Assembly: GCA_045539475.1 (NCBI GenBank)
Contig: JAZQFJ010000093.1
Span: forward strand, 1-64,000
From: SIG480 sp045539475
Lineage (GTDB): Bacteria; Bacillota; Clostridia; Oscillospirales; JAAYXM01
Length of the DNA stretch: 64,000 nucleotides
Reading direction: 5' to 3'
Shown: one piece after another, positions 9,905-18,284 of the stretch
Numbering within the stretch: the first letter of the stretch is position 1
Layout of the letters: the number at the start of each line of letters is the position of its first letter
Program-made: the position numbers and the translations under genes
Notes under the pieces: generated by a model
Databases searched by the model: none
What the model saw: the letters and a program-made list of their open reading frames with translations, nothing else
Told to the model about the DNA's origin: nothing

Positions 9905-10970
9905 CCGTCTTTCCTGTTGCAATGCTTTCATAAACTGCGTTCATTGCTTCAATCGTTCTCTTATGCCATTTGAGATTTATAAGCGGAGTTTTGTTATTTC
10001 TGATGTTGTCAACAAACTCGTCGATAAGACCAACCCACTCGTCAAAATATGTGTACTGAACGGTATAGCGGTCATTCGGGCATCCGTTGTGGTATACATT
10101 TGGACCAAAGCAATCCGCCATAACAGTTCCCTTTTCACCGTTAAGAGTGATGTTTACTTCCATACGCTTCGGGAAAACTTCCCAACCGGGACCCGGAACA
10201 GGAAGGCGCTCTTCCATCTTTGACCATGACGGGTCAAGAGAGAAAATCGTGCCATCCTTCATTCTTCCGATAACGGAAAGCATATCCTCTTCCTCAATAT
10301 CAGGACGGATGTTCGGAGCGACTTCTGCATAAATGCTCTCAAAGTCGCTTCCGGTCATATGCCTTATCATATCAAAAATGTGCGGATGGTCGCAGAGTGC
10401 GCCGCCGCGGAAGCGGGAATCTCCGTCTTTTATGCTTACGCGCTTGCCGTAGCTCTTTTCCGGAACGCCCTGCCACGGAAATGCCCATACGGGAGAAAGG
10501 GTTATGTTTGTTGCATTGAATGACTTAATCTTTCCGATTTCGCCGTTTTTGACAAGCTCTTTAAGTCTTGCGATGACGGGGTTATAATGCATTTCAAGCT
10601 CTATCTGACAAACGAGGTTATTTTCGTCAACGAGCTTTATCATCTCGTCATATTGATCCATATCAAAGGTCGGAATCTTCATGGAAAGAATATGAATTCC
10701 GCGCTCTGCGCAAAGCTTCATCTGGCGAAGATGGTCGCTGTTTTCGCTGGCAAGAACAACAGCTTCAATCTCAGGATGTGCATCAAGCATTTCAAGCTCG
10801 CTGTCGTAGCACGGAATACCATCAACGCTGTTAAGGAAGATTTTCTTTACATCATCATTTGCCGTTGATACTGCAACCCAATCAAGCTTCGGGTTTTCTT
10901 TGAGCACCTGATAATATTTTCTCGTATGTCCGTGAGTCATACTCATCATAGCAATCTTTAAAGGCTTCAT
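9870..10970 (-). CDS. Gfo/Idh/MocA family oxidoreductase
   Basis: A 366-residue NAD(P)-dependent sugar oxidoreductase. The N-terminal Rossmann domain starts KIAMMSMTHGH; AVVLASENSDH marks the nucleotide-site loop. The family EKP lysine region appears as SMKIPTFDMDQY, with Lys in the expected place. The C-terminal alpha/beta domain holds GGALCDHPHIFDMIRHMTGS, the usual DxGxH-type catalytic segment in the form CDHPH. It probably oxidises or epimerises a sugar or uronic-acid intermediate in the cytoplasm. The last ten residues (KPRGDEHLKV) are encoded inside the right arm of the inverted-repeat element. It starts two bases after the stop of the upstream gene, so the two are translationally linked. 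Confidence 0.88.
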   Translation of the reverse strand: MKPLKIAMMSMTHGHTRKYYQVLKENPKLDWVAVSTANDDVKKIFLNSVDGIPCYDSELEMLDAHPEIEAVVLASENSDHLRQMKLCAERGIHILSMKIPTFDMDQYDEMIKLVDENNLVCQIELEMHYNPVIARLKELVKNGEIGKIKSFNATNITLSPVWAFPWQGVPEKSYGKRVSIKDGDSRFRGGALCDHPHIFDMIRHMTGSDFESIYAEVAPNIRPDIEEEDMLSVIGRMKDGTIFSLDPSWSKMEERLPVPGPGWEVFPKRMEVNITLNGEKGTVMADCFGPNVYHNGCPNDRYTVQYTYFDEWVGLIDEFVDNIRNNKTPLINLKWHKRTIEAMNAVYESIATGKTVKPRGDEHLKV

Positions 10971-10972
10971 AA

Positions 10973-11665
10973 TTACATTACCTCTCTTTCGCCGCTAAGT
11001 GCGGATTTCTTTGCCATCTCAACAAGCTTACAAAGATTTTCGTCCGCGGAAAGCATTTCATCGGAAGTGTTGTTCTGAGCAACGGAGAACGCCGCTCTTA
11101 CAATTGCAATTTCATCTATTGAGAGACCGTAAAGCTCAAAATCAACATCAGTATATTTCTTGTTCGCGCTGCCGAACACATAAATTGAATCCTGCTTTAG
11201 CTGTGCATCAACGACAACATCGCAGGCGATACCGCGCTGTGAAATAATCTCATGCTTATCCTTTTCGATTTCGCCTTTTGCAAGTGTAGCCGAAATTTCA
11301 ATCGTGCAAACAACGCCATCCTCGGTTGTTGCAATGGAGTTCATTACATTGCCATTTTCCATAACGGTTATGGATTTTATTTTTCTCTGCAATATAAACT
11401 GGCAGAGGTCAAGCTCACGGTAAAGTGCTTCATAAAGGTCTTTTCCGCTCTCAACTATTCTTGCAACGCGCATTACGCTTACACCGACAAGTGTGCCGTT
11501 GTTTACGATATTTTTAAGCTCGACAAATCTTCTTTCACTTCTGTGCGAAAGAATCGGAATTTCTTTTCCGTCGATTACAACTGTTTTTTTATCTTTTAAT
11601 ACTGCTTTTTTCTCTACCGAATACTTTTCGAGCAGAAAATCAAGCTTTTCCTGAAGTTTATTCAT
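10973..11665 (-). CDS. Conserved hypothetical protein, oxidoreductase partner
   Basis: A 230-residue soluble protein I do not recognise with certainty. It starts with a helical segment, then beta strands (KTVVIDGKEIPIL, KSITVMENGNVMNSIATTEDGVVCTIEISATL) that resemble the C-terminal beta-sheet domain of Gfo/Idh/MocA enzymes without a Rossmann domain. It has no signal peptide, membrane segment or metal motif. AAGGAG stands about nine bases before the ATG. It lies tightly between the SIS gene and the oxidoreductase, so it may be an accessory subunit of the latter; that is inference. Confidence 0.5.
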   Translation of the reverse strand: MNKLQEKLDFLLEKYSVEKKAVLKDKKTVVIDGKEIPILSHRSERRFVELKNIVNNGTLVGVSVMRVARIVESGKDLYEALYRELDLCQFILQRKIKSITVMENGNVMNSIATTEDGVVCTIEISATLAKGEIEKDKHEIISQRGIACDVVVDAQLKQDSIYVFGSANKKYTDVDFELYGLSIDEIAIVRAAFSVAQNNTSDEMLSADENLCKLVEMAKKSALSGEREVM

Positions 11666-11684
11666 TATTGACAGCTCCTTTTCT

Positions 11685-12434
11685 TTAAAGCATTTTTACT
11701 CTTGGTCTGTATTTTTCAAGATATTTTGCGTTCTTTTCATCGCCGCCCGGTGTGTTTGCACTCGACCATACAGGAGGTGTGATACCTCGGTCGATGCACT
11801 GCTTGACGGTTTCGATTTCAAGAAGGTGCGCTATGTAGAAGTCAATGATATTTGATACCGGTGCGATAGGCGTGTCAAGCCCCGGAACATTTACAACAGC
11901 ATCACCGACAGGGTTGAAGTCCTCAATGCAGACATCTGCATAGTCAAAAAGGTTTTTCTTGTTCGGGTGGCGGATGAAATGATCCTCCGGCATTTCCTTC
12001 TGCCACGCCTCACTTGATACAGCGATAATCTTGACTCCGCGCTTCTTTGCCTCTTCCGCCGCGTCAATCGTCGCAGGATTGATACCGATGTTGTGGAAGA
12101 TGATGAGAACATCGTCCTTTTGCAAATCATAATATTTTAAAATTGCACTGCCGTAGTTTACTGTTCTTTCAAGCTCAAGATATTTAAGTGCCTGATTGAA
12201 TACAGAAAGACCTGTTTCCATAATCGGGTTGATGCAGGAAAGACCTCCTGCGCGGAAGAACATCTCGCCAACCGGAAGGGTTGTATGTCCGCCGCCGCCG
12301 AAAACGTTGATAAGACGGTCGTTTGCGATTGCATCGCACATAAGCGATGCTGCCGCTTTGATATTCTCGGACTGAGTGCTGTTTACCTGCTCGAAATTTT
12401 TGAGCAAGCTTTCAAAATATCCGAAATCATTCAT
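11685..12434 (-). CDS. SIS-domain sugar isomerase-like protein
   Basis: A 249-residue protein with a single SIS (sugar isomerase) domain. The phosphosugar-binding loop is in LINVFGGGGHTTLPVGEMFFRAGG, followed by a serine-poor strand VLIIFHNIGINPATIDAA and VKIIAVSS. It resembles the UPF0309-type SIS proteins found in Firmicute sugar loci. It is a distant paralogue of the SIS protein at 13959-14681; both end in a PRVK-[MH]-L tail. The ATG overlaps the end of the kinase gene by 8 bases. A role in isomerising or de-aminating a phosphorylated sugar made by the adjacent kinase is plausible but not shown. Confidence 0.75.
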   Translation of the reverse strand: MNDFGYFESLLKNFEQVNSTQSENIKAAASLMCDAIANDRLINVFGGGGHTTLPVGEMFFRAGGLSCINPIMETGLSVFNQALKYLELERTVNYGSAILKYYDLQKDDVLIIFHNIGINPATIDAAEEAKKRGVKIIAVSSEAWQKEMPEDHFIRHPNKKNLFDYADVCIEDFNPVGDAVVNVPGLDTPIAPVSNIIDFYIAHLLEIETVKQCIDRGITPPVWSSANTPGGDEKNAKYLEKYRPRVKML

Positions 12435-13269
12435 TTTTCATTTTCTCCTCTATTTCTTTTCTTGTTGGAATTGAGCTTAGTACATACTTTTTCGTAACAC
12501 TTAAACCGGACGCTACTACTGCATATTTACAAGCGGTTTTCACGTCCATTCCCTCTGCAAAGCAGACTGCAAGCACACCGTTAAAGGTGTCTCCTGCACC
12601 TGTGGTGTCAAGAGCATCCACTTTTAAGCTTTCAATAAACATTTCATCGTTTATACTGCATCCACGGCTACCGAGCGTTGTTATGCAGTTTTGAAATCTG
12701 CTTATATCTATCGCCTGTCGCTCCTGCTCATTGGGTGTTATTGCGAACACGCTTTCTGCAATATCATCCGAAATTTGCCTGATTGGTGCGGGGTTTAAGA
12801 TTACTTTTACATTGTGCATTTTCGCAAGCTTCACCGCTGCTTCGTTTACTTCTGCAGGCACTTCGTGTTGCAGAAGCAGTACATCGCTTTCTGCTATTTC
12901 GCTTTCAAAAGCAAGAACATCCTCCGGTGATAGCTCTGCGGCGCGGTAAACCGTAACACGATTTTCTCCGTGCTTATCGGTAAGGATACACGCAAAGGTT
13001 GTTTTTTTATCCTTTGTTTTGAATATGCCTTTGATGTTGTTTTCCTTTGCACACTGTCTGCACTTTTCACCGTCGCGATCATCACCTATTGCAGTAAGAA
13101 ATGAAACCTCTGCTCCCATTCGTGATGCGGCAATTGCCTGGTTTATGCCTTTGCCGCCGATTTCCTCATAAGCGCTTTCGGCAGCGAGAGTTTCACCGTT
13201 CTCGTGAAAATGGTCAACGTTCATAAATATTGAGTTTCCGCAAATGCCGATAACCGATATTTTTGCCAT
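12427..13269 (-). CDS. PfkB/ribokinase-family sugar kinase
   Basis: A 280-residue cytoplasmic kinase. The first PfkB signature is GGKGINQAIAASRMGA and the second is DTTGAGDTFNG, giving the anion hole and the catalytic Asp. ATP-dependent phosphorylation of a sugar or sugar acid is expected. The length is slightly under that of E. coli ribokinase. I choose ATG 13269 because GGAG lies 8 bases before it; an ATG at 13278 has no such site. It overlaps the SIS gene downstream and lies 15 bases after the alpha/beta hydrolase. The substrate is unknown. Confidence 0.85.
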   Translation of the reverse strand: MAKISVIGICGNSIFMNVDHFHENGETLAAESAYEEIGGKGINQAIAASRMGAEVSFLTAIGDDRDGEKCRQCAKENNIKGIFKTKDKKTTFACILTDKHGENRVTVYRAAELSPEDVLAFESEIAESDVLLLQHEVPAEVNEAAVKLAKMHNVKVILNPAPIRQISDDIAESVFAITPNEQERQAIDISRFQNCITTLGSRGCSINDEMFIESLKVDALDTTGAGDTFNGVLAVCFAEGMDVKTACKYAVVASGLSVTKKYVLSSIPTRKEIEEKMKNE

Positions 13270-13284
13270 ATGAAGCACTCCATT

Positions 13285-13953
13285 TTAACCGAATTCTTCA
13301 GAAGAAACAAACTTTTCTTCGATTTTCGAAACCACATCTTCTTTTCTGCATTCAAGAAGCCACTTAAAAGGTTCCGGATTGCTATACACATACGTCCATG
13401 AACTGTGTCCATATTCATCAAGAATCGTAAGCTTTGCGCTTCCGCCTGCTCTGTTTATCGCATCGGTCATCTTAATGCTTTCTTCGCACAGCACAATGTC
13501 ATCAAGCTTTCCGTGAAATGCCCATACCGGAATACTCTTCATTCTTTCCGTACCCCAGTATATTCCACCACCACAGATGGGAATTGCCGCGGCATACAGC
13601 TCAGGATCTGATCTGAGCATCTGCCACACAGCATATGCACCCATACTTGCACCTACGAGATATAGCCTTGATTTATCGGTATTCTTATTCTCACTCACAA
13701 AGCGAGCGAAACGGCGGACGCTCTCAAATATATCAAACCATGTATCTTCGCTACACAGAGGGGCATATATTATCGCCTCTTTAAGCAATATGTTATGGTC
13801 TTTGAAAAACGGGTTTTTCGACAGCTTTTCGATGTTATCCCCTCGAGTTCCTGCACCGTGCATAAAGATAACCGTGGGATATCTCTCAGTTTCTTTGAAT
13901 CCAAGAGGTTTTGAAACAATATATCTGATATTATCAAACTGCAAAACAATCAT
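13285..13953 (-). CDS. Alpha/beta hydrolase (esterase, prolyl-oligopeptidase-like)
   Basis: A 222-residue cytoplasmic hydrolase. MHGAGTRGDN forms the oxyanion-hole strand, VGASMGAYAVW carries the nucleophile Ser, HGKLDDIV the acid and GHSSW the His. The ICGGG stretch after the nucleophile is typical of phospholipase/carboxylesterase-like enzymes that act on acylated sugars. It has a close paralogue at 46494-47162. Inside the sugar cluster it may remove acyl or feruloyl-type esters from imported oligosaccharides. AAAGG is only a few bases before the ATG, and a TTG at codon 4 is an alternative start. Confidence 0.8.
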   Translation of the reverse strand: MIVLQFDNIRYIVSKPLGFKETERYPTVIFMHGAGTRGDNIEKLSKNPFFKDHNILLKEAIIYAPLCSEDTWFDIFESVRRFARFVSENKNTDKSRLYLVGASMGAYAVWQMLRSDPELYAAAIPICGGGIYWGTERMKSIPVWAFHGKLDDIVLCEESIKMTDAINRAGGSAKLTILDEYGHSSWTYVYSNPEPFKWLLECRKEDVVSKIEEKFVSSEEFG

Positions 13954-13958
13954 TTCCT

Positions 13959-14681
13959 TTACAGATGTTTTACCCGCGGAAGATATTTTTTGATAAGTGC
14001 CTTGTTGTACTCTGCACCGCCGTCAACATTTCCGCTCATATATATCGGAATCTCTGCGCCTCCCCTTGTGGCGAGTTCGGCCGCTTCAAGAAGAACAGAA
14101 TTCAATATATAGGAGCTTGCGGCGGTTGAAACACTGCCCATTTTTGTGCCGCATCCCGATATATCCATAACCGCATCGCCGTGTGGTACGCAGTTGTCAA
14201 TATAGAGGTCTGCACACTCATAGAGCATATCCGCGTCCTTTTTATCCGCAAAGTAGGCACTTGATGCAACGGCGATATTTCTTATTCCACGCTCTGTTGC
14301 AACCTTTGCCATCTCAACTGGAACAGCGTTTTTGCCTGATGTAGATACCGTAATCAGAATATCTTTATCGGTCAGGCAGTATCTTTCAAATATACTTTCC
14401 GCAATACCGCTCATTTTCTCCATCTTGCTACTTTTTGCCGCACCGTTGTGAAGCATCAAATCAGTATCGAGCATTGCGCTGACGTTTGCAAGCCCGCCTG
14501 CGCGGTAGAAGCAATCGAGCGCTATGAGATGAGAATGACCACATCCGAATATGTAGATTATTCCGTCACGCTTTATCGTTTCCGATACCATTTGCGCCGC
14601 ATAAAGGATTTTATCCTTCTGTGTTTCCTTTATTTTGTCCAACACGGAAGTTATTCTTTCAAGATAATCTTCAAAAATCAT
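13959..14681 (-). CDS. SIS-domain protein, UPF0309-like
   Basis: A 240-residue single-SIS protein. IIYIFGCGHSHLIALDCFYRAG is the sugar-phosphate binding segment and ILITVSTSGKNAVPVEMAK the second SIS loop with its Ser-Thr-Ser run. It matches the UPF0309 type of Firmicutes. The paired helical ends imply a dimer. It overlaps the upstream glycosidase-like gene by four bases (ATGA), so translation is coupled. Its paralogue three genes downstream (11685-12434) lacks the STSG run, which suggests the two have different roles. The substrate is unknown; amino-sugar phosphates are usual for the fold. Confidence 0.8.
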   Translation of the reverse strand: MIFEDYLERITSVLDKIKETQKDKILYAAQMVSETIKRDGIIYIFGCGHSHLIALDCFYRAGGLANVSAMLDTDLMLHNGAAKSSKMEKMSGIAESIFERYCLTDKDILITVSTSGKNAVPVEMAKVATERGIRNIAVASSAYFADKKDADMLYECADLYIDNCVPHGDAVMDISGCGTKMGSVSTAASSYILNSVLLEAAELATRGGAEIPIYMSGNVDGGAEYNKALIKKYLPRVKHL

Positions 14682-15709
14682 TTTTTCAAAACTCTCTTAT
14701 AGTTTCTTCCAATGTTATCCCAAAGCTCGATCGGGTCTTTTGCGGCAACAGATGTGCCGTAACCGCCGCGGTATGTCCACGTTGCAAGGCGGTCAACACC
14801 GAAGTCTTCATACATATCGACAACCTTGTCTATCTGCTTAAAGTCATCGGGACGCTTGTTATATCCCATAAGCCAGCGCTCGGACTCTTTTCCGTATTTC
14901 TTTGCAATTGCAACGGTTCTCTCGGTAATCTCGCGGAAGAACTTTTCCGGAAGATCCCAGTTGATGATAGTTGTTGAGAAAACGTCGAAGTACGGGCACG
15001 CACCGACCATTTCCCAGTTGTCATAGCCGCGAAGCTCTGTTACATAATAAGAATTGAGCGTTGCGTGGACGCAACAGGTAATCTCAAGGTTCGGGTTGAG
15101 CTCTTTAAGTGCCTTTGATGTATCTGAAAGTGTGAAGAGAGCTTCACGCCAACGGAACTGCTTTACGTCGTCGTTCATAAATTTCGGCATCTCATAGCCA
15201 TAGTATTCCTCAAACTTCTTCATACACTCCGGGCAACGGCAAGCCCAGTCATCACCCGCGCCGCCCGTGATGGATGCGTATGACTTCGGGTATGCATAAT
15301 GCGGCTCGTCCCAGAAAAAGCCGTCAACCTCTGTTTCACGCGCAAGACGCAGGCAAATGTTTTTGAAATAATCGCGGAAGGAATTTGTGTTAAAGCAAGC
15401 GGCATTGAGTACCTCGCCTGTGTATGCAGAAACCTGACGGTGGTGAATGTTGTTCTGAAGGAAAAGGCTTACCTGCTCGCCACCGAAGTATTTACCGATA
15501 CCCCATGTGTCTGCGATAACGCGAAGTCCGAGCTCGTGTGCTGTCTTTACGATGTTGTTGATATTCGGCAACCAGAAGTCTATATCGAATTCTGTGATTG
15601 CGAGAATGACTGTATCACAACCGTGCTCTATCATTTCCTTGAAGTCTTCTTTTGCGTGTTCTACATAGTTTAAGCCATAATAGCTTACTGCTGTGTGTTT
15701 AATTGCCAT
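14678..15709 (-). CDS. Glycosidase-like TIM-barrel protein
   Basis: A 343-residue cytoplasmic protein, the first gene of the series. Strands such as DTVILAITEFDIDFW, LRVIADTWGIGKYFGG and VDGFFWDEPHYAYP look like successive beta strands of a TIM barrel; the DEP in FFWDEP and the Glu of TEFD are candidate catalytic acids. ACRCPECMKKF holds a CxC-x2-C cluster that could bind a metal. I do not know the family by name. AAGGAG precedes the ATG. It is transcribed from the promoter at 15745-15773, divergent from the AraC regulator. Confidence 0.6.
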   Translation of the reverse strand: MAIKHTAVSYYGLNYVEHAKEDFKEMIEHGCDTVILAITEFDIDFWLPNINNIVKTAHELGLRVIADTWGIGKYFGGEQVSLFLQNNIHHRQVSAYTGEVLNAACFNTNSFRDYFKNICLRLARETEVDGFFWDEPHYAYPKSYASITGGAGDDWACRCPECMKKFEEYYGYEMPKFMNDDVKQFRWREALFTLSDTSKALKELNPNLEITCCVHATLNSYYVTELRGYDNWEMVGACPYFDVFSTTIINWDLPEKFFREITERTVAIAKKYGKESERWLMGYNKRPDDFKQIDKVVDMYEDFGVDRLATWTYRGGYGTSVAAKDPIELWDNIGRNYKRVLKK

Positions 15710-15735
15710 TTTTATCTCTCCTTATAGTTGTGGAC

Positions 15736-15846
15736 GTTTACTTTATTATATATCCGTCGGAGCTACAAGTAAACTCACGTTTCGCAACAAAAAGGTGGAT
15801 TTTTCGCAACTTAATCATTGACAAGCAGATTATAAAATGGTAAGAT
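15736..15846. promoter_or_regulatory. Divergent promoter and AraC-type operator region
   Basis: Minus strand: -35 TTTACT (15768-15773), 17 bases, -10 TATAAT (15745-15750) drives the catabolic series; the perfect inverted pair GTTTACTT/AAGTAAAC (15736-15743, 15767-15774) brackets the -10. Plus strand: -35 TTGACA (15818-15823), 17 bases, TAAGAT (15841-15846) drives the regulator. Between them TTTCGCAAC occurs twice as a direct repeat (15780-15788, 15802-15810), 22 bases or two helical turns apart, as expected for an AraC-family dimer. Confidence 0.7.
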
Positions 15847-15862
15847 AAAAACGGTGATTGAT

Positions 15863-16624
15863 ATGTTTTTGAACGAACTCACAAATATAAGAATACTTAC
15901 TGTTCTTGAACTGAAATGGAAACAAAACATACGTAATTCGGAAATACGCCCGTTTCACGCGCTTTCATTCAGAATCCGCGGAAATGCAAAATTTATTTGC
16001 GGAAGCGATTGTATACCTGTCGAAAGGGATGATGTTGTTTTCGTACCGAAAGGAATACGCTACACGCTGGACCATGAGAGTGAAAAGCTATTTGTTGTAC
16101 ATTTCGATACAGACGCTCATCTTCCCGGTAAAATTACTGTTTCAAAGCCACACAATCCGGCGCTTATAAAGGATTTGTTCTCTTCTATGTATACATCGTG
16201 GCTTTCTTCCAGCGGCAGCGGAAGATATAATGCATATGCTGAGTTTTACAGAATACTTTCGGAGCTGTCACTTTCGAACGAAAACAGCTCCGAAACCGCA
16301 GGTCAGGACAAGCTTACCCTTGTTACAGACCACATTCACACTCACTTCAGAAATCCTGAGTTGTCAATTGCACAGCTCTCGGGAATTTTCGGAACAAGCG
16401 ACAGCTACTTTCGCCGGGCGTTCACAGCGAGATATTCCGTATCTCCGCTTAAATATATAAACACATTACGGCTTGAATACGCCCGCGAGCTTCTTCTCTC
16501 CGGATATTATTCTATCGAAAAAGTTGCTGAAATGTCAGGTTTTCGCGATGTTAAATATTTTTCAAGATTTATAAAAAACGAAACAGGTCTTTCGCCGAGC
16601 GAGATAAAAAAGCGCACTATATAA
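15863..16624 (+). CDS. AraC-family transcriptional regulator of the sugar cluster
   Basis: A 253-residue regulator. The N-terminal half is a cupin-like effector domain (FHALSFRIRGNAKF, VFVPKGIRYTLDH). The C-terminal 100 residues hold the two AraC helix-turn-helix motifs: SIAQLSGIFGTSDSYFRRAF and SIEKVAEMSGFRDVKYFSRF, with the closing GLSPSEIKK. I choose ATG 15863 because GGTGAT sits four bases upstream; a GTG at 15854 is the alternative. It faces the catabolic series and probably controls it through the TTTCGCAAC direct repeat, responding to a sugar product. The effector is unknown. Confidence 0.88.
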   Translation: MFLNELTNIRILTVLELKWKQNIRNSEIRPFHALSFRIRGNAKFICGSDCIPVERDDVVFVPKGIRYTLDHESEKLFVVHFDTDAHLPGKITVSKPHNPALIKDLFSSMYTSWLSSSGSGRYNAYAEFYRILSELSLSNENSSETAGQDKLTLVTDHIHTHFRNPELSIAQLSGIFGTSDSYFRRAFTARYSVSPLKYINTLRLEYARELLLSGYYSIEKVAEMSGFRDVKYFSRFIKNETGLSPSEIKKRTI

Positions 16625-16671
16625 CACACTGCGGCTGTTACGAGATTTGCGTAACAGTCGCAGTGTGTTAT
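16621..16671. terminator. Bidirectional terminator hairpin between araC and rluB
   Basis: A stem of about 21 base pairs (ATAACACACTGCG-CTGTTAC against GTAACAG-CGCAGTGTGTTAT) with a short loop lies between two convergent genes. It overlaps the last codon and stop of the AraC gene. Confidence 0.85.
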
Positions 16672-16685
16672 ATCCACAAGTACAT

Positions 16686-17387
16686 TTACAGTGATTTTAA
16701 GTATTTTACTTCGCTTTCGGTCAGGTGCCGCCATCTTCCGGCGGGCATTTTATCAAGTGTGAGGTCGCCTATCGTAACTCTTTTAAGCCTTAAAACCTTA
16801 AGGTCTGCCGCTTCACACATACGGCGAATCTGGCGGTTGCGCCCCTCGCGGATTATGATATGAAGAAGTCCGCCGTCAGAATTTTCGCGCAGAACATTAA
16901 CATCCGCCGGCTTTGTTTCGCGCCCGTCAATCACGATGGAGGATTTAAGCGTTGTGAGCGCAGTTTCAAGATGACCGCGCACCGTTACAATATACCCCTT
17001 CGGAATCTCATGCGACGGATGCGTAAGACGGTAAGTGAGCTCACCGTCATTCGTCATAAGAAGAAGTCCCTCGGAATTATAGTCAAGCCTTCCTATCGGG
17101 TGGACGCGCGTTCCGACATCAACAAGCTCGCTGACCGTTTTTCTGTCCTTTTCATCATCGAGTGTTGTTATATATCCACGCGGCTTGTTAAGCATAATAT
17201 AATAGCGTTCTCCGCCGCTTATAACCTTTCCGTTTACTTCAATAACGTCCGCATCGGCATCTGCTTTATCACCAAGATATGCAACCTCGCCGTTGACGCG
17301 CACCTTGCCGTCAATAATTAGCTTTTCTGCCGCGCGACGCGAACACACACCGCACGAAGCCATAATTTTTTGAAGTCTTTCTTGCAT
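16686..17387 (-). CDS. rluB: 23S rRNA pseudouridine synthase, RluB family
   Basis: A 233-residue enzyme that converts a 23S rRNA uridine (position 2605 in E. coli numbering) to pseudouridine. Residues about 1-60 are an S4 RNA-binding domain (RLQKIMASCGVCSRRAAEKLI). The catalytic motif is GRLDYNSEGLLLMTNDG with the essential Asp, and EGRNRQIRRMCEA is the usual family signature. AAGGA lies about 12 bases before ATG 17387; the in-frame ATG at 17399 has no spacing to that site. It follows rsmE closely and probably shares its promoter. Confidence 0.92.
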   Translation of the reverse strand: MQERLQKIMASCGVCSRRAAEKLIIDGKVRVNGEVAYLGDKADADADVIEVNGKVISGGERYYIMLNKPRGYITTLDDEKDRKTVSELVDVGTRVHPIGRLDYNSEGLLLMTNDGELTYRLTHPSHEIPKGYIVTVRGHLETALTTLKSSIVIDGRETKPADVNVLRENSDGGLLHIIIREGRNRQIRRMCEAADLKVLRLKRVTIGDLTLDKMPAGRWRHLTESEVKYLKSL

Positions 17388-17446
17388 TTTTGTAACCATT
17401 CCTTATCTATCGTCTTTTATCTGCCGAAAAAAAGCTTTTCAGTTTT

Positions 17447-18178
17447 TTACCAGTCACCAAGCTCATACATAACAGCCGCACAAACCGCAAGCGGCGCAGT
17501 TTCCGTCCTCATTATTCTCGGACCGAGAGTGACGGTTTTCACGCCGCGGTTTCTTGCAACTGCGACCTCCATATCATCGAATCCCCCCTCCGGACCGATG
17601 AAAATGCTGATATTATTCTTTCCGGATGATGAAAGCACTGTACGGAGCTTGTTTTCAGCTTCGCACTCATACGGCATAATAGCAAGAACATCTTCCCTGC
17701 ACATTTCCGCAAGCGCCTCATCAAACCCGAGCATTTTGCCGATTTCCGGAATAATTCCGCGACCGCACTGCTTTCCCGCCTCTTCGGCAATTTTCTGCCA
17801 GCGTGAGACCTTTTTATCTGCATCGTTAGGATGGCTGACAGCGCGCTTTGTTATAACAGGAACAATTTTTGAGACGCCAAGCTCAACGCATTTCTGAACG
17901 ATATAGTCCATTTTATCGCTCTTCGGCATTCCTTGATACAGCGTAAGATATATATCTGATTCTGCGCAGTTTTCACCGGACGAGACTATCTCTGCCAAAA
18001 CTCTGTCCGATGCGATATCGGAAATGCGGCACTCATAATCCGTTTTGCATTTATCACAAACCGTTATCATATCCCCTTCTCGCAAACGAAGAACGCGAAG
18101 AATGTGCTTCACATCCTCGCCATCTATATACACGGTGCTGTCGGTTATCTGATTTTTACCAACAAAAAATCTCGGCAA
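17447..18178 (-). CDS. rsmE: 16S rRNA m3U1498 methyltransferase RsmE
   Basis: A 243-residue SPOUT methyltransferase that N3-methylates U1498 of 16S rRNA. An N-terminal PUA-like domain (HILRVLRLREGD) precedes the knot with LTLYQGMPKSDKMD, IGPEGGFDDME and LGPRIMRTETAPL, which bind S-adenosylmethionine. I choose the TTG at 18178: AAGGAG is 9 bases upstream and the protein then starts (M)PRFFV, as the family does. ATG codons at 18205 and 18223 have poorer sites. It is the first gene of an rsmE-rluB pair. Confidence 0.92.
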   Translation of the reverse strand: MPRFFVGKNQITDSTVYIDGEDVKHILRVLRLREGDMITVCDKCKTDYECRISDIASDRVLAEIVSSGENCAESDIYLTLYQGMPKSDKMDYIVQKCVELGVSKIVPVITKRAVSHPNDADKKVSRWQKIAEEAGKQCGRGIIPEIGKMLGFDEALAEMCREDVLAIMPYECEAENKLRTVLSSSGKNNISIFIGPEGGFDDMEVAVARNRGVKTVTLGPRIMRTETAPLAVCAAVMYELGDW

Positions 18179-18255
18179 CGAAAAACACTCCTTTTGATGC
18201 ACCATAAGGTGCAATTCATACAAAAGTCAATTCATTAAGTTTGCTTTGCAAACTC

Positions 18256-18284
18256 ATTATACCAAATTTTTACTGTTTTTGCAA
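18256..18284 (-). promoter_or_regulatory. Promoter for rsmE-rluB
   Basis: On the minus strand TTGCAA (18279-18284), a 17-base spacer and TATAAT (18256-18261). The -35 lies inside the last codons of the LysR gene. A small hairpin (GTTTGC/GCAAAC, 18239-18252) follows near the start of the transcript. Confidence 0.75.
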
